From NCBI GenBank assembly GCA_029939615.1, contig JAOZSP010000007.1:1-24106 (forward strand): 24,106 nucleotides of DNA, written 5' to 3'. Source of the stretch: Candidatus Izemoplasma sp. Lineage in GTDB: Bacteria; Bacillota_I; Bacilli_A; Izemoplasmatales; Izemoplasmataceae. The position numbers and the translations under genes were made by a program. Positions 7,510-13,986 of this stretch are shown here, piece after piece. How positions within the stretch are numbered: the stretch's first letter is position 1; each line of letters begins with the position of its first letter. The notes under the pieces were generated by a model, which searched no databases, was not told where the DNA came from, and saw only the letters and a program-made list of their open reading frames with translations.

Positions 7510-7868
7510 TGACACAACATAATGGGTTAACTTTGGCGTATATTGGTGACGCAGTTTATGAAATTATGGTGCGTGAAAACTTACTAAAATCAGGGCTTAC
7601 AAAAGTTGATCATTTACATAGTGAAGCTATAAAATTCACAAGCGCAGAAGGTCAAGCCATTTCCTTTGATAAAATAGAAAACATTTTAACAGAAGAAGAA
7701 CTAAGTATTTTCAAAAGAGGTCGTAATTCTAAAACGGAAAGAAAAGCGAGAAATGCTAGTCTTGCAACATATAAAAAAGCAACTGGATTTGAATCCCTAA
7801 TTGGATATTTATACTTAGAAAAACTAGATAATAGACTGGTAGAATTAGTTGCAATCATTATGAATTAA
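7509..7868 (+). CDS. mrnC: Mini-ribonuclease III
   Basis: Mini-III is an RNase III catalytic domain without the double-stranded RNA-binding domain; in Bacillus it matures 23S rRNA ends. This 119-residue protein has the family's LAYIGDAVYE (Asp14), KRGRN, and the ATGFESLIGYLYL helix with Glu95, which together should hold the catalytic metals. It overlaps the cysS stop codon by one base (TAATG) and has AAAGGG upstream inside cysS. The cysS-mrnC pairing is the standard Firmicutes arrangement and supports the call. Confidence 0.94.
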   Translation: MTQHNGLTLAYIGDAVYEIMVRENLLKSGLTKVDHLHSEAIKFTSAEGQAISFDKIENILTEEELSIFKRGRNSKTERKARNASLATYKKATGFESLIGYLYLEKLDNRLVELVAIIMN

Positions 7869-7869
7869 A

Positions 7870-7898
7870 TTGACTTTGATTATACCGTATTATATTAT
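7870..7898 (+). promoter_or_regulatory. Strong promoter of the small leader unit
   Basis: TTGACT (7870-7875) and TATTAT (7893-7898) are exactly 17 bases apart, starting two bases after the mrnC stop codon. The next features are a ribosome binding site, a 17-codon ORF and a terminator. Confidence 0.75.
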
Positions 7899-7931
7899 TA
7901 TAGTGAGATATTGTGAAAGAGGTGATGTATA

Positions 7932-7985
7932 ATGAATGAGATAAAAAGCACAAGAAAATTGAAGATGCATCACTGCACAAAATAA
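7932..7985 (+). CDS. 17-residue basic peptide, possible leader peptide
   Basis: An ATG with an excellent ribosome binding site (AAGAGGTGATG, 7917-7927) opens a 17-codon frame encoding MNEIKSTRKLKMHHCTK and ending at TAA 7983-7985. A strong promoter lies before it and a perfect terminator after it, giving a predicted transcript of about 120 bases. GTGATGTAT (7922-7930), which overlaps the ribosome binding site, can pair with ATGCATCAC (7965-7973) near the end of the ORF, so translation may be self-limited. The unit lies directly before rsgA. It could be a leader peptide with an attenuator, or an independent small RNA or peptide. I recognise no family. Confidence 0.45.
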   Translation: MNEIKSTRKLKMHHCTK

Positions 7986-7999
7986 GTCGAATTATAAGT

Positions 8000-8026
8000 A
8001 AAGGACCTATTGTGTAGGTCCTTTTT
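8000..8026 (+). terminator. Terminator or attenuator between the leader ORF and rsgA
   Basis: AAAGGACCTA (8000-8009) pairs with TAGGTCCTTT (8015-8024) around a five-base loop, with T to 8026. No strong promoter is visible between this terminator and rsgA, so rsgA expression may depend on read-through. Confidence 0.88.
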
Positions 8027-8040
8027 GATTGCTTGATGTA

Positions 8041-8075
8041 TCTTCAAATTTGAGAAAGTATATTGAATTTGAAGG
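8041..8075 (+). promoter_or_regulatory. Inverted repeat touching the rsgA ribosome binding site
   Basis: CTTCAAATT (8042-8050) is perfectly complementary to AATTTGAAG (8066-8074), with G-U pairs possible at each end. The 3' arm runs into AAGGGAG (8072-8078), the ribosome binding site of the TTG start at 8087, so the hairpin could limit ribosome access. Confidence 0.5.
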
Positions 8076-8086
8076 GAGAAATACAT

Positions 8087-9071
8087 TTGGAGTTAAATAA
8101 AAAAAAATGAAACAGATTTACTTGTTGGAAGAATAATTACAACACATTTTACGAAATATAATGCTGAATCAAATGATAAAAAGTATAGTTTAGAAGTTAG
8201 TGGTAGATTTAAGTATATGGTATTCAATAAAAGTGAATATCCAGTTGTCGGAGATTATGTTACATTTCGAGAAACAAATGTTCAAGAAGGAATTATTGAG
8301 AAAGTCAAGGAAAGAAAAAGTGTTTTAAGAAGACTTGCGGTATCACAAATTCATGAATCACAAGTGATTGCTTCGAACATAGATATTGCATTTATTTGTA
8401 TGGCATTGAATGAGGATTTTAATATTAAGAAACTACAAAGTTTTTTGAGTATGACATACTCGAATTCTTATGAAAGAATTATTTTGTTATCAAAAAGCGA
8501 TTTATGTCAAAATCCGTCTGAGAAAGTATTTTCTGTAAAAAAAATTAACGATGAAACAGTTGTCGTTATGAGCGCATTCAATAATGAGGATATAATAAGA
8601 GTTAAGAACCTAATCGTTGATAAAACTTGTGTTTTTATTGGAAGTAGTGGTGTTGGGAAGTCTACAATTATAAATAAACTAATGGGACAAGAGTATTTTG
8701 AAACTCAGGAAATTCGCCTATCTGACGCACAAGGAAGACATACTACAGTTAGTAGAGAGTTAATAAACTTAGAAAATAATAGTGCGGTTATTGATACCCC
8801 TGGTATTAGAATTGTGAATTCGTATATTATAGAAGATATGGATATATATTTTAGTGATATATTAGATTATTCAAAAAGATGTAAGTTTAGAGATTGCTCA
8901 CATAATAAAGAACCTGGTTGTGCTGTTCGAAACGCACTAAGTAATAATGAATTATCTTATGAAAGGTTTGAACAGTTTAAAAGAGCTGAAAGATTGAACG
9001 CTTTTAATAGAAATAGAGAATTAATGAAACTGAAAATTTCAGGAAATAAACAAAATAAAAAAAGAGGTTAA
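8087..9071 (+). CDS. rsgA: Ribosome small subunit-dependent GTPase A, with apparent frameshift at an A9 run
   Basis: RsgA is a circularly permuted GTPase that checks late 30S assembly. The G-motifs run in permuted order: KSDL (near 8500), P-loop GSSGVGKST (8641-8667), HTTVSREL (near 8740) and DTPGI (near 8795). The C-terminal zinc site is C-x4-C-x-H-x5-C (near 8880-8922). The frame with these motifs has no ATG, GTG or TTG between a TAA at 8094 and ATG 8217, yet RsgA-like N-terminal OB-fold sequence (LVGRII...) is readable from about 8106. TTG 8087, with GGGAG 8 bases upstream, opens a frame that hits TGA 8108 just after nine A (8099-8107). Removing one A joins the two into a 327-residue protein. 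The alternatives are slippage, ribosomal frameshift, mutation or assembly error; initiation at 8217 would truncate the OB domain. Confidence 0.85.
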
Positions 9072-9137
9072 ACACTTAGTTTTCACTTAGAAATAACACA
9101 CACTTAGTGGGGGAAACTTATATACAAAAGGCAAATT

Positions 9138-9164
9138 AAAAGCACTTATAAAAGTGCTTTTTTT
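9138..9164. terminator. Bidirectional terminator between rsgA and the lipoprotein gene
   Basis: AAAAGCACTT (9138-9147) pairs with AAGTGCTTTT (9152-9161), with T to 9164 on the plus strand and an A-rich flank that gives a T-rich tract on the minus strand. It sits between two convergent genes. Confidence 0.88.
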
Positions 9165-9177
9165 AACTAAATATTAT

Positions 9178-9921
9178 CTATTCCAAATTATTAAATACTT
9201 CCATTATTGTGTCCTTTAAGGACTCGTTTTCTGTAGAAATTGTTATACCATAGATCCTTATGGTTGTATCCTCGTCTTCATAAAAGATTTCGTAGCGATT
9301 ACCATAAAAATGAATTCGCAGTTCATCATTACCACTTTTCAAGTAAATTGTTCCTGGGCTAATGTTTCCATAAATGACACATGAATTATTATCACAAATA
9401 TCATTTTCTTTAACTTTTGTAGCCATTAAATTTAGGATATAACCTTTGATTCCCACTGGTTTAAGTATAAGATCTGTACTTTCAGTCCATTCCCCACCGT
9501 AATCTTTAAATTCTCCATTTAAGGTTCTAATAGTAATCTTATCTATAACAAAATCGTTAATATCAATATCAAGAATGCTCATAATAGAATCATAATATAT
9601 TGGTGTACCTAGATTACTTTCTAATAAATCCTCAATAGATATTAGATTGTTTTTGATATAAGAAGTTAAAGATATATATTCATCTTCCAGAAGAACAACT
9701 GTATGAACGTTACAATTATATAGAATTTCATATTGCATATCCTCTGTTAATTCAATTGTTGTACTATAAAGGGCAATACAGACATCCATGTTTAATTCAT
9801 AATAATATACTTCATTATCATCTAAAGTGATACCTGTATTGATATACTCCACATTATTGTCACATCCACTTAACATTAACATTAACATTAATGTTAAAAC
9901 AAAAATAAGTTTCATCTTCAT
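9178..9921 (-). CDS. Predicted lipoprotein of unknown function
   Basis: The 247-residue protein starts with a basic MKMK, a hydrophobic stretch and the lipobox LSGC with Cys20. This is a typical signal peptide cleaved by the lipoprotein signal peptidase, leaving a membrane-anchored protein on the outer face. The mature part is acidic, rich in Ile, Tyr, Asp and Asn, and appears mostly beta-stranded; it contains two nearby Cys in the DICDNNSC segment. I recognise no family. The first ATG (9921) is chosen because AGGGGGA lies five bases before it. Hexamer repeats encode the Leu-Met alternation of the signal peptide. It is convergent with rsgA, and no gene shares its transcript clearly. Confidence 0.8.
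   Translation of the reverse strand: MKMKLIFVLTLMLMLMLSGCDNNVEYINTGITLDDNEVYYYELNMDVCIALYSTTIELTEDMQYEILYNCNVHTVVLLEDEYISLTSYIKNNLISIEDLLESNLGTPIYYDSIMSILDIDINDFVIDKITIRTLNGEFKDYGGEWTESTDLILKPVGIKGYILNLMATKVKENDICDNNSCVIYGNISPGTIYLKSGNDELRIHFYGNRYEIFYEDEDTTIRIYGITISTENESLKDTIMEVFNNLE
9871..9897. repeat. TAACAT hexamer repeat and palindrome inside the lipoprotein signal sequence
   Basis: TAACAT occurs three times in tandem (9871-9888), followed by TAATGTTA. TTAACATTAATGTTAA (9882-9897) is a perfect 16-base palindrome. On the minus strand the repeat encodes alternating Leu and Met in the hydrophobic core; copy changes would alter its length without shifting frame. Confidence 0.8.
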
Positions 9922-9951
9922 CTAATTCCCCCTTAAGTAATATTTAATACA

Positions 9952-9957
9952 ATTATA
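9952..9957 (-). promoter_or_regulatory. Possible -10 box of the lipoprotein gene
   Basis: TATAAT on the minus strand, about 30 bases before the start. No convincing -35 box is visible at 16-18 bases. Confidence 0.35.
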
Positions 9958-10055
9958 ATATATATTTCATGATTTGCAGTAAAAAAATGTAAGTTGCATA
10001 AAACAGGATATACTCTTCACATGATTTGCTTTTTTTCACTCTTATTAAAATTCCC

Positions 10056-10084
10056 AAATAAAAAAAGAGAAAAAACTCTTTTTT
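10056..10084 (-). terminator. Terminator of the cysteine desulfidase-like gene
   Basis: Read on the minus strand, AAAAAAGAG pairs with CTCTTTTTT (plus positions 10076-10084 with 10061-10069) around a six-base loop, followed by more T-rich sequence. It overlaps the stop codon. Confidence 0.8.
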
Positions 10085-11349
10085 TATATTAATTCAATGA
10101 TTCCTTTATTTGCGGTATTTAGTATTTCATTATTTAGTTTTCCTAGAACCTTTATTGTTCCATCAAGATCAATACTATTAAGACCAATTCCATCACAAAC
10201 ATTATTTTCATCAAACACCATTTTACCAGCAATCATTCCATTCATTGCTGCAAATGATACTTTGTATGTGCATGATAGTTTTGCACCATCACAAACAAAT
10301 CCCATTGATGTTGATAAGTAAAGATTGATTGATGCTTTAATTTGTTCTCTTGTACCTTTTTTTACGTAAGTAGTAGCGGCGGCAGCACTACAACCTGTTG
10401 CATGTCCAGTACCACAAAGAACTGTTACAATACTCATTTCTTGTTTTACATAGACACTAGTATAAAATGATAATACTATTAATTTTTCAGTTTCCTCTTT
10501 ACTTAATTCAAAAGCGTCACTTAGGAATAGAGGAGTAACTAGAGTTCCAATTCCTAAATTACCACTACCAGCAACACCGTATACGGTATAAATATCACCA
10601 ATCATTCTTTTTCTAGATGGGACAGATATATGTTTTCTCAAGAAGTTTGATAAATCGTATAAACAGGTTTTTTGAGCTATTCTTAAATCTTCAACTAAGT
10701 AGTTCCCGCCTTCTTTTTTGATTTCTTCTCTGGCGTTATTATATTGAATTTTAGCGATTTTAAATAATTCTTCAATCCCAGTAAAATCTCCAGCTTCAAC
10801 AAAATCTAAGATTTCATCATATGATTCAATTCGGTACTTATTAACACGATCTATTAATGCATCTTTTTCAAACTCTGATAATCTTTCACCGTTTCTAACA
10901 ACACTAGCTACATTATCATAATGATCTTTAATAATGATTTTAGCTTCGTCGCCATCTATAGAAGTTAAATACAACTCTTCATATAAGACTGTATCTGAGA
11001 ATTTTTTATAGTTGATTGTAACATCAATTTCCGATAATAAGGTTTCTATTTTAGCGATATCATCATTTGTTACACTTTCAAAAACACTTAATTGTTGTTT
11101 GGGGTTTTTAAGTAAAATACCTAAAGCAAGAGCTTTATCAAGACCGCTTTTTCGTAGTCCTGGCACTCCGACATTTACGCTGTTTTTGTAAAGTTCCTCA
11201 CTCATTAGTAAATCAACAGATTTTATTTTTGTATTTCGTAAAATATATGCTCCAATTGAAGCAATATAACCAACTACACCAATATCAGTACATCCCATTG
11301 TCTTGGTCATATTACCATTTAAAATCTTTTTGGCAGTAAAAGTATCCAA
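10084..11349 (-). CDS. cyuA: L-cysteine desulfidase / serine dehydratase alpha-like protein (UPF0597 family)
   Basis: The protein belongs to the UPF0597/CyuA-CdsB family, related to the alpha domain of iron-sulfur L-serine dehydratase. Family members break L-cysteine into pyruvate, ammonia and sulfide with a [4Fe-4S] cluster. Candidate cluster cysteines are in MGCTD (Cys20), CGTGHATGC (about 312 and 320) and CDGAKLSC (about 353 and 360). The GAGSGNLGIG-like motif appears here as GVAGSGNLGIG. I prefer TTG 11349 (421 residues), which is eight bases after GAGG; the longer GTG at 11358 lies inside the ribosome binding site GAGGTGA. It is a single-gene unit, divergent from rlmB. Cysteine or serine as substrate cannot be settled from sequence. 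Confidence 0.85.
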   Translation of the reverse strand: MDTFTAKKILNGNMTKTMGCTDIGVVGYIASIGAYILRNTKIKSVDLLMSEELYKNSVNVGVPGLRKSGLDKALALGILLKNPKQQLSVFESVTNDDIAKIETLLSEIDVTINYKKFSDTVLYEELYLTSIDGDEAKIIIKDHYDNVASVVRNGERLSEFEKDALIDRVNKYRIESYDEILDFVEAGDFTGIEELFKIAKIQYNNAREEIKKEGGNYLVEDLRIAQKTCLYDLSNFLRKHISVPSRKRMIGDIYTVYGVAGSGNLGIGTLVTPLFLSDAFELSKEETEKLIVLSFYTSVYVKQEMSIVTVLCGTGHATGCSAAAATTYVKKGTREQIKASINLYLSTSMGFVCDGAKLSCTYKVSFAAMNGMIAGKMVFDENNVCDGIGLNSIDLDGTIKVLGKLNNEILNTANKGIIELI

Positions 11350-11369
11350 TAAAATCACCTCTTGAAATT

Positions 11370-11398
11370 ATTATATATTTAAATTAACGTAAGGGCAA
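11370..11398 (-). promoter_or_regulatory. Promoter of the cysteine desulfidase-like gene
   Basis: On the minus strand TTGCCC (11398-11393) and TATAAT (11375-11370) are 17 bases apart, followed by AAGAGGTGA before the TTG start. Confidence 0.65.
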
Positions 11399-11438
11399 TA
11401 AATTTCGGTATTTCTCAATAGGATTTTTAATCATCATG

Positions 11439-11447
11439 TGTTAAAAT
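11439..11447 (+). promoter_or_regulatory. Extended -10 promoter of rlmB
   Basis: TG-T-TAAAAT at 11439-11447 forms an extended -10 box with no clear -35. Transcription would start near 11454, after the ATG at 11438, which supports the rlmB start at 11474. Confidence 0.5.
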
Positions 11448-11473
11448 ATATTACACGGAAGGAAGTGTTGAAA

Positions 11474-12184
11474 ATGGCATTAATTATAACTGGAAAAAAC
11501 ACTGTCTTAGAAGCAATAAAAACAGATCATAAAATCTTTGAAATATATCTTGTGAAAGGTACAAATAAAGATGTTTCTTTTGAAGCGAATAAAAAGAATA
11601 TAAAAGTAATAGAATTAGATAAACAAGCGATAAATAATCTGTTGCCTAGAAATAATCAAGGTGTTGGAGCTAAGGTTACAGAATATCAGTATTTAACGAT
11701 TGAAGATGCATTAAATAAACCTAAAAATAACAAAGTATTCATCATGCTTGATTCTTTAGAAGATCCTCATAATCTAGGAGCGATTTTAAGAAGCGCTGAT
11801 GCTTTTAATGTTGATGGAATAATAATTCCTAAAAATCGTAGCGTACAACTAACCAATACTGTCGCAAAAGTATCAACAGGATCAATTGAGCATGTTGATG
11901 TTATTGGGGTAACAAATCTTAATCAAACTATAAAAAAATTAAAGGAAAATAACTTTTGGATAGTAGGAACAGATGCTGATACAAAAAAAACTATTCATGA
12001 TATTGATATTGATACAAATATATGTATTGTTATTGGTAGTGAAGGGAAAGGTATCAGCCGTTTAGTTAAACAAAACTGCGATTATGTTGTGAAAATCCCA
12101 ATGGGAGGACATGTAAATAGTTTAAACGCAAGCGTGAGTGCGGCACTTGTATTATACGAGGTATTTCGAAGAAAGGGTGAGTAA
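11474..12184 (+). CDS. rlmB: 23S rRNA 2'-O-methyltransferase, RlmB/TrmH-family
   Basis: This 236-residue SpoU/TrmH-family enzyme probably methylates the ribose of a conserved 23S rRNA guanosine (Gm2251 in E. coli). It has an N-terminal substrate-binding domain (about 1-75). The SPOUT knot motifs follow: motif 1 with DPHNLGAILRSADAF, motif 2 IVIGSEGKGISRL, and motif 3 IPMGGHVNSLNASVSAA. ATG 11474 is chosen because GGAAGGAAG lies just upstream and the longer start at 11438 falls in the promoter. The next gene starts directly after its stop codon. The position between mrnC and sigH agrees with Bacillus gene order. Confidence 0.92.
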   Translation: MALIITGKNTVLEAIKTDHKIFEIYLVKGTNKDVSFEANKKNIKVIELDKQAINNLLPRNNQGVGAKVTEYQYLTIEDALNKPKNNKVFIMLDSLEDPHNLGAILRSADAFNVDGIIIPKNRSVQLTNTVAKVSTGSIEHVDVIGVTNLNQTIKKLKENNFWIVGTDADTKKTIHDIDIDTNICIVIGSEGKGISRLVKQNCDYVVKIPMGGHVNSLNASVSAALVLYEVFRRKGE

Positions 12185-12727
12185 ATGAATTTTGTCAAAC
12201 ATAATGATTTTGAGATTATCTATGAAATAAGAGAAGGTAATCAAGAAGCATTAAACCTTATGTTTGATAAATACAAACATCTAATTTCGAAAAAAATATA
12301 TAAGTTTAACCTTCAGTATGATTATGATGATATGTATCAAGAAGCGTTAATGATACTTTACAAATCAATCCGTTTTTTTAGTGAAATACATTCTAAATCA
12401 TTTACAAAGTATTTTGAGATGAATTTAGATAGAAAATTTATTACAATAGTGACAAAAAAACGAAGAAGATACGAAATATTTAGTTCAAATGAAACCTATA
12501 TTTATGAACATAATCACGATACCAACCAGACTAGTGTGTATTATGAACTCTATAAAAAAGAAATTGCAAAAATTCTTACAAAACAAGAGCTTTTAGTATA
12601 TACTTTAAGAGAGTTACACAATTTTAGTGTTTCTTATATAACAAAAAATGCCGGTATAAAGGAAAAAGTTGTTTACAATTCTTTGCATCGAGCTAAAGCA
12701 AAAATTAAAATACATTTTAAAAACTAA
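12185..12727 (+). CDS. sigH: SigH-like RNA polymerase sigma factor
   Basis: This 180-residue protein has a sigma region 2 (EGNQEALNLMFDKY then DYDDMYQEALMILYKSIRFF) and a C-terminal region 4 helix-turn-helix (LTKQELLVYTLRELHNFSVSYITKNAG then KVVYNSLHRAKAKIK). It is shorter and more diverged than Bacillus SigH (about 218 residues). Its position between rlmB and rpmG-secE-nusG is exactly that of sigH, with yacP missing, so orthology is likely. It begins immediately after the rlmB stop and is co-transcribed with it. In Bacillus SigH directs early sporulation and competence genes; its targets here are unknown. Confidence 0.8.
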   Translation: MNFVKHNDFEIIYEIREGNQEALNLMFDKYKHLISKKIYKFNLQYDYDDMYQEALMILYKSIRFFSEIHSKSFTKYFEMNLDRKFITIVTKKRRRYEIFSSNETYIYEHNHDTNQTSVYYELYKKEIAKILTKQELLVYTLRELHNFSVSYITKNAGIKEKVVYNSLHRAKAKIKIHFKN

Positions 12728-12728
12728 C

Positions 12729-12757
12729 TTGACAAACAGTTAGATTTTTGCTAAATT
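12729..12757 (+). promoter_or_regulatory. Promoter of rpmG-secE-nusG
   Basis: Consensus TTGACA (12729-12734) and TAAATT (12752-12757) are 17 bases apart, with TG-C before the -10 hexamer. CTAAC/GTTAG around the -35 box could form a weak hairpin that may slow transcripts arriving from sigH. Confidence 0.75.
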
Positions 12758-12782
12758 ATATATTTGCAAGAGAGTTGATAAT

Positions 12783-12929
12783 ATGAGACAAAAAGTAATC
12801 CTTATATGTGAAGAGTGTTTATCAAGAAATTACACTACATATAAAAATAAGGACAAGAAAGAAAGATTACAAGTAAAAAAATACTGCAAAAGATGTGGTA
12901 AACATACATTGCATAAAGAAACGAAGTAG
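12783..12929 (+). CDS. rpmG: 50S ribosomal protein L33, zinc-binding type
   Basis: This 48-residue protein is L33 of the zinc-binding kind. The cysteine pairs CEEC (residues 9-12) and CKRC (35-38) are both intact, and RNYTTYKNKDKK is the family's central segment. ATG 12783 is preceded by GAGAGTTGAT, a moderate ribosome binding site. The stop codon TAG overlaps the AGGAG ribosome binding site of secE, so the genes are tightly linked. Zinc-binding L33 is replaced by a zinc-free paralogue under zinc shortage in some Firmicutes; no such copy lies in this window. Confidence 0.95.
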   Translation: MRQKVILICEECLSRNYTTYKNKDKKERLQVKKYCKRCGKHTLHKETK

Positions 12930-12941
12930 GAGAGATTAACA

Positions 12942-13373
12942 ATGGTAAAAAATCAAATTAAAGAACCTAAAACAAATAAGATTATAGATATCTTAAGAAA
13001 AGAATATCCTTTTGAAAGAATACTTTTAGGAGTACTAGGAGCACTTGTGCTAATTCTAGGTGTATATTTAGTAGAGGGTAAAGTATTAGAAATTAAATTA
13101 ACGGATTGGTGGATTTTTAACACTGAACTTAAAAGAACAATATTTGCAGTTTTAGTAATTGCAATTGGATCGGTATCATTTGTTATGTCAGTTTGGCCGT
13201 TCTTTGTTCCTAGTTTTGCTGAAATGAAAAAAGTTACTTGGCCAAACCGTTCAACAATAGTGAATCATTCAGCTAGAGTATTTGGATTTATCTTTTTATT
13301 AGTAGGATTCTTCATTATAATAGATTTAGCTTTAAAACCTTTCTTTGGTTGGATTGTCGAATTAGGAGTATAA
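12942..13373 (+). CDS. secE: Protein translocase subunit SecE, three-helix form
   Basis: SecE clamps SecY in the membrane protein-conducting channel. The conserved core is C-terminal: the amphipathic helix with AEMKKVTWPNRS followed by the last membrane helix (about residues 111-137). Two extra hydrophobic helices lie upstream (about 27-43 and 64-88), giving 143 residues. Most Firmicutes SecE proteins are about 60 residues with one helix; the three-helix form is known from E. coli. It lies 12 bases after rpmG and one base before nusG, the classic context. Confidence 0.93.
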   Translation: MVKNQIKEPKTNKIIDILRKEYPFERILLGVLGALVLILGVYLVEGKVLEIKLTDWWIFNTELKRTIFAVLVIAIGSVSFVMSVWPFFVPSFAEMKKVTWPNRSTIVNHSARVFGFIFLLVGFFIIIDLALKPFFGWIVELGV

Positions 13374-13374
13374 A

Positions 13375-13914
13375 ATGGAACCTGAAAGAAGATGGTACAT
13401 TGTACAAACATATTCTGGTTACGAAAATTCTGTTAAAATAAATTTAGAACGTCGTATTGAATCAATGCAAATGGAAGACAAAATCTTCCAAGTAATGATT
13501 CCTGAAGAAATTAGACAAGAAAGAAAAACTGATGGAACAATTAAAGAAAAGTTAGTAAAAATATTTCCTGGATATGTATTTATTGAACTTATTGTAACTG
13601 ATGATTCATGGTTCGTAGTTCGTAATACACCAGGTGTTACTGGATTTTTGGGAAGTAGTGGTGGGGGTACAAAACCAGTACCGTTACCTGAAGAGGAAAT
13701 TAACCCAATACTTAAGAAATGTGGATTAATGGAAGTACCTAAATTAGATATCGAAATCGGTGAAAAAGTTAAAGTTATTATAGGACCATTTAGAGATCAA
13801 ATGGGAACTGTAGATTCTATTGATCAAGAGAAACAAGAAGTTACTGTTTTAGTTGATATGTTCGGTCGTCAAACACCAGTTGAATTATCGTTTGGAGATA
13901 TCGAAAAGGTATAG
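13375..13914 (+). CDS. nusG: Transcription termination/antitermination factor NusG
   Basis: NusG binds the RNA polymerase clamp and modulates pausing and termination. This 179-residue protein has the N-terminal NGN domain (starting RRWYIVQTYSGYE; FPGYVFIE near residues 64-71; VRNTPGVTGFLG near 83-94) and a C-terminal KOW domain (about 127-179, GEKVKVIIGPF). It is of normal length with no insertion. AGGAG (13364-13368) inside the end of secE is its ribosome binding site. A strong terminator overlapping the next promoter ends this operon. Confidence 0.97.
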   Translation: MEPERRWYIVQTYSGYENSVKINLERRIESMQMEDKIFQVMIPEEIRQERKTDGTIKEKLVKIFPGYVFIELIVTDDSWFVVRNTPGVTGFLGSSGGGTKPVPLPEEEINPILKKCGLMEVPKLDIEIGEKVKVIIGPFRDQMGTVDSIDQEKQEVTVLVDMFGRQTPVELSFGDIEKV

Positions 13915-13922
13915 GAAAATTC

Positions 13923-13951
13923 TTGACTTATAAATATACGTATAGTATAAT
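13923..13951 (+). promoter_or_regulatory. Strong promoter of the rplK operon
   Basis: TTGACT (13923-13928) and a perfect TATAAT (13946-13951) are 17 bases apart. The predicted start point is near 13957-13958, within the hairpin of the preceding terminator. Confidence 0.85.
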
Positions 13952-13984
13952 AGCGTGGCATGCATTGTGTCATGCTATTTTTTT
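13949..13984 (+). terminator. Terminator of rpmG-secE-nusG, overlapping the rplK -10 box
   Basis: AATAGCGTGGCA (13949-13960) pairs with TGTCATGCTATT (13968-13979) over 12 positions with two G-U pairs and a seven-base loop, followed by T to 13984. Transcripts from the rplK promoter start inside the 5' arm and cannot form the full stem. Confidence 0.82.
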
Positions 13985-13986
13985 GA

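Noticed and set aside
8107..8136. Nine-codon ATG ORF beginning at the end of the A9 run in rsgA
   Set aside because: It ends after nine residues in a third frame and does not explain the conserved RsgA sequence that follows.
8087..8220. Reading TGA 8108 as tryptophan (mycoplasma code)
   Set aside because: The frame past this TGA does not encode RsgA-like sequence, and TGA ends the methyltransferase gene normally at 16951-16953.
9073..9107. Three copies of CACTTAG after rsgA
   Set aside because: The copies are short and unevenly spaced (11 and 17 bases), so chance is likely; no other structure supports a role.
10097..10321. Plus-strand ORF opposite the cysteine desulfidase-like gene
   Set aside because: It is a shadow of a clear minus-strand gene and has no ribosome binding site or recognisable motif.
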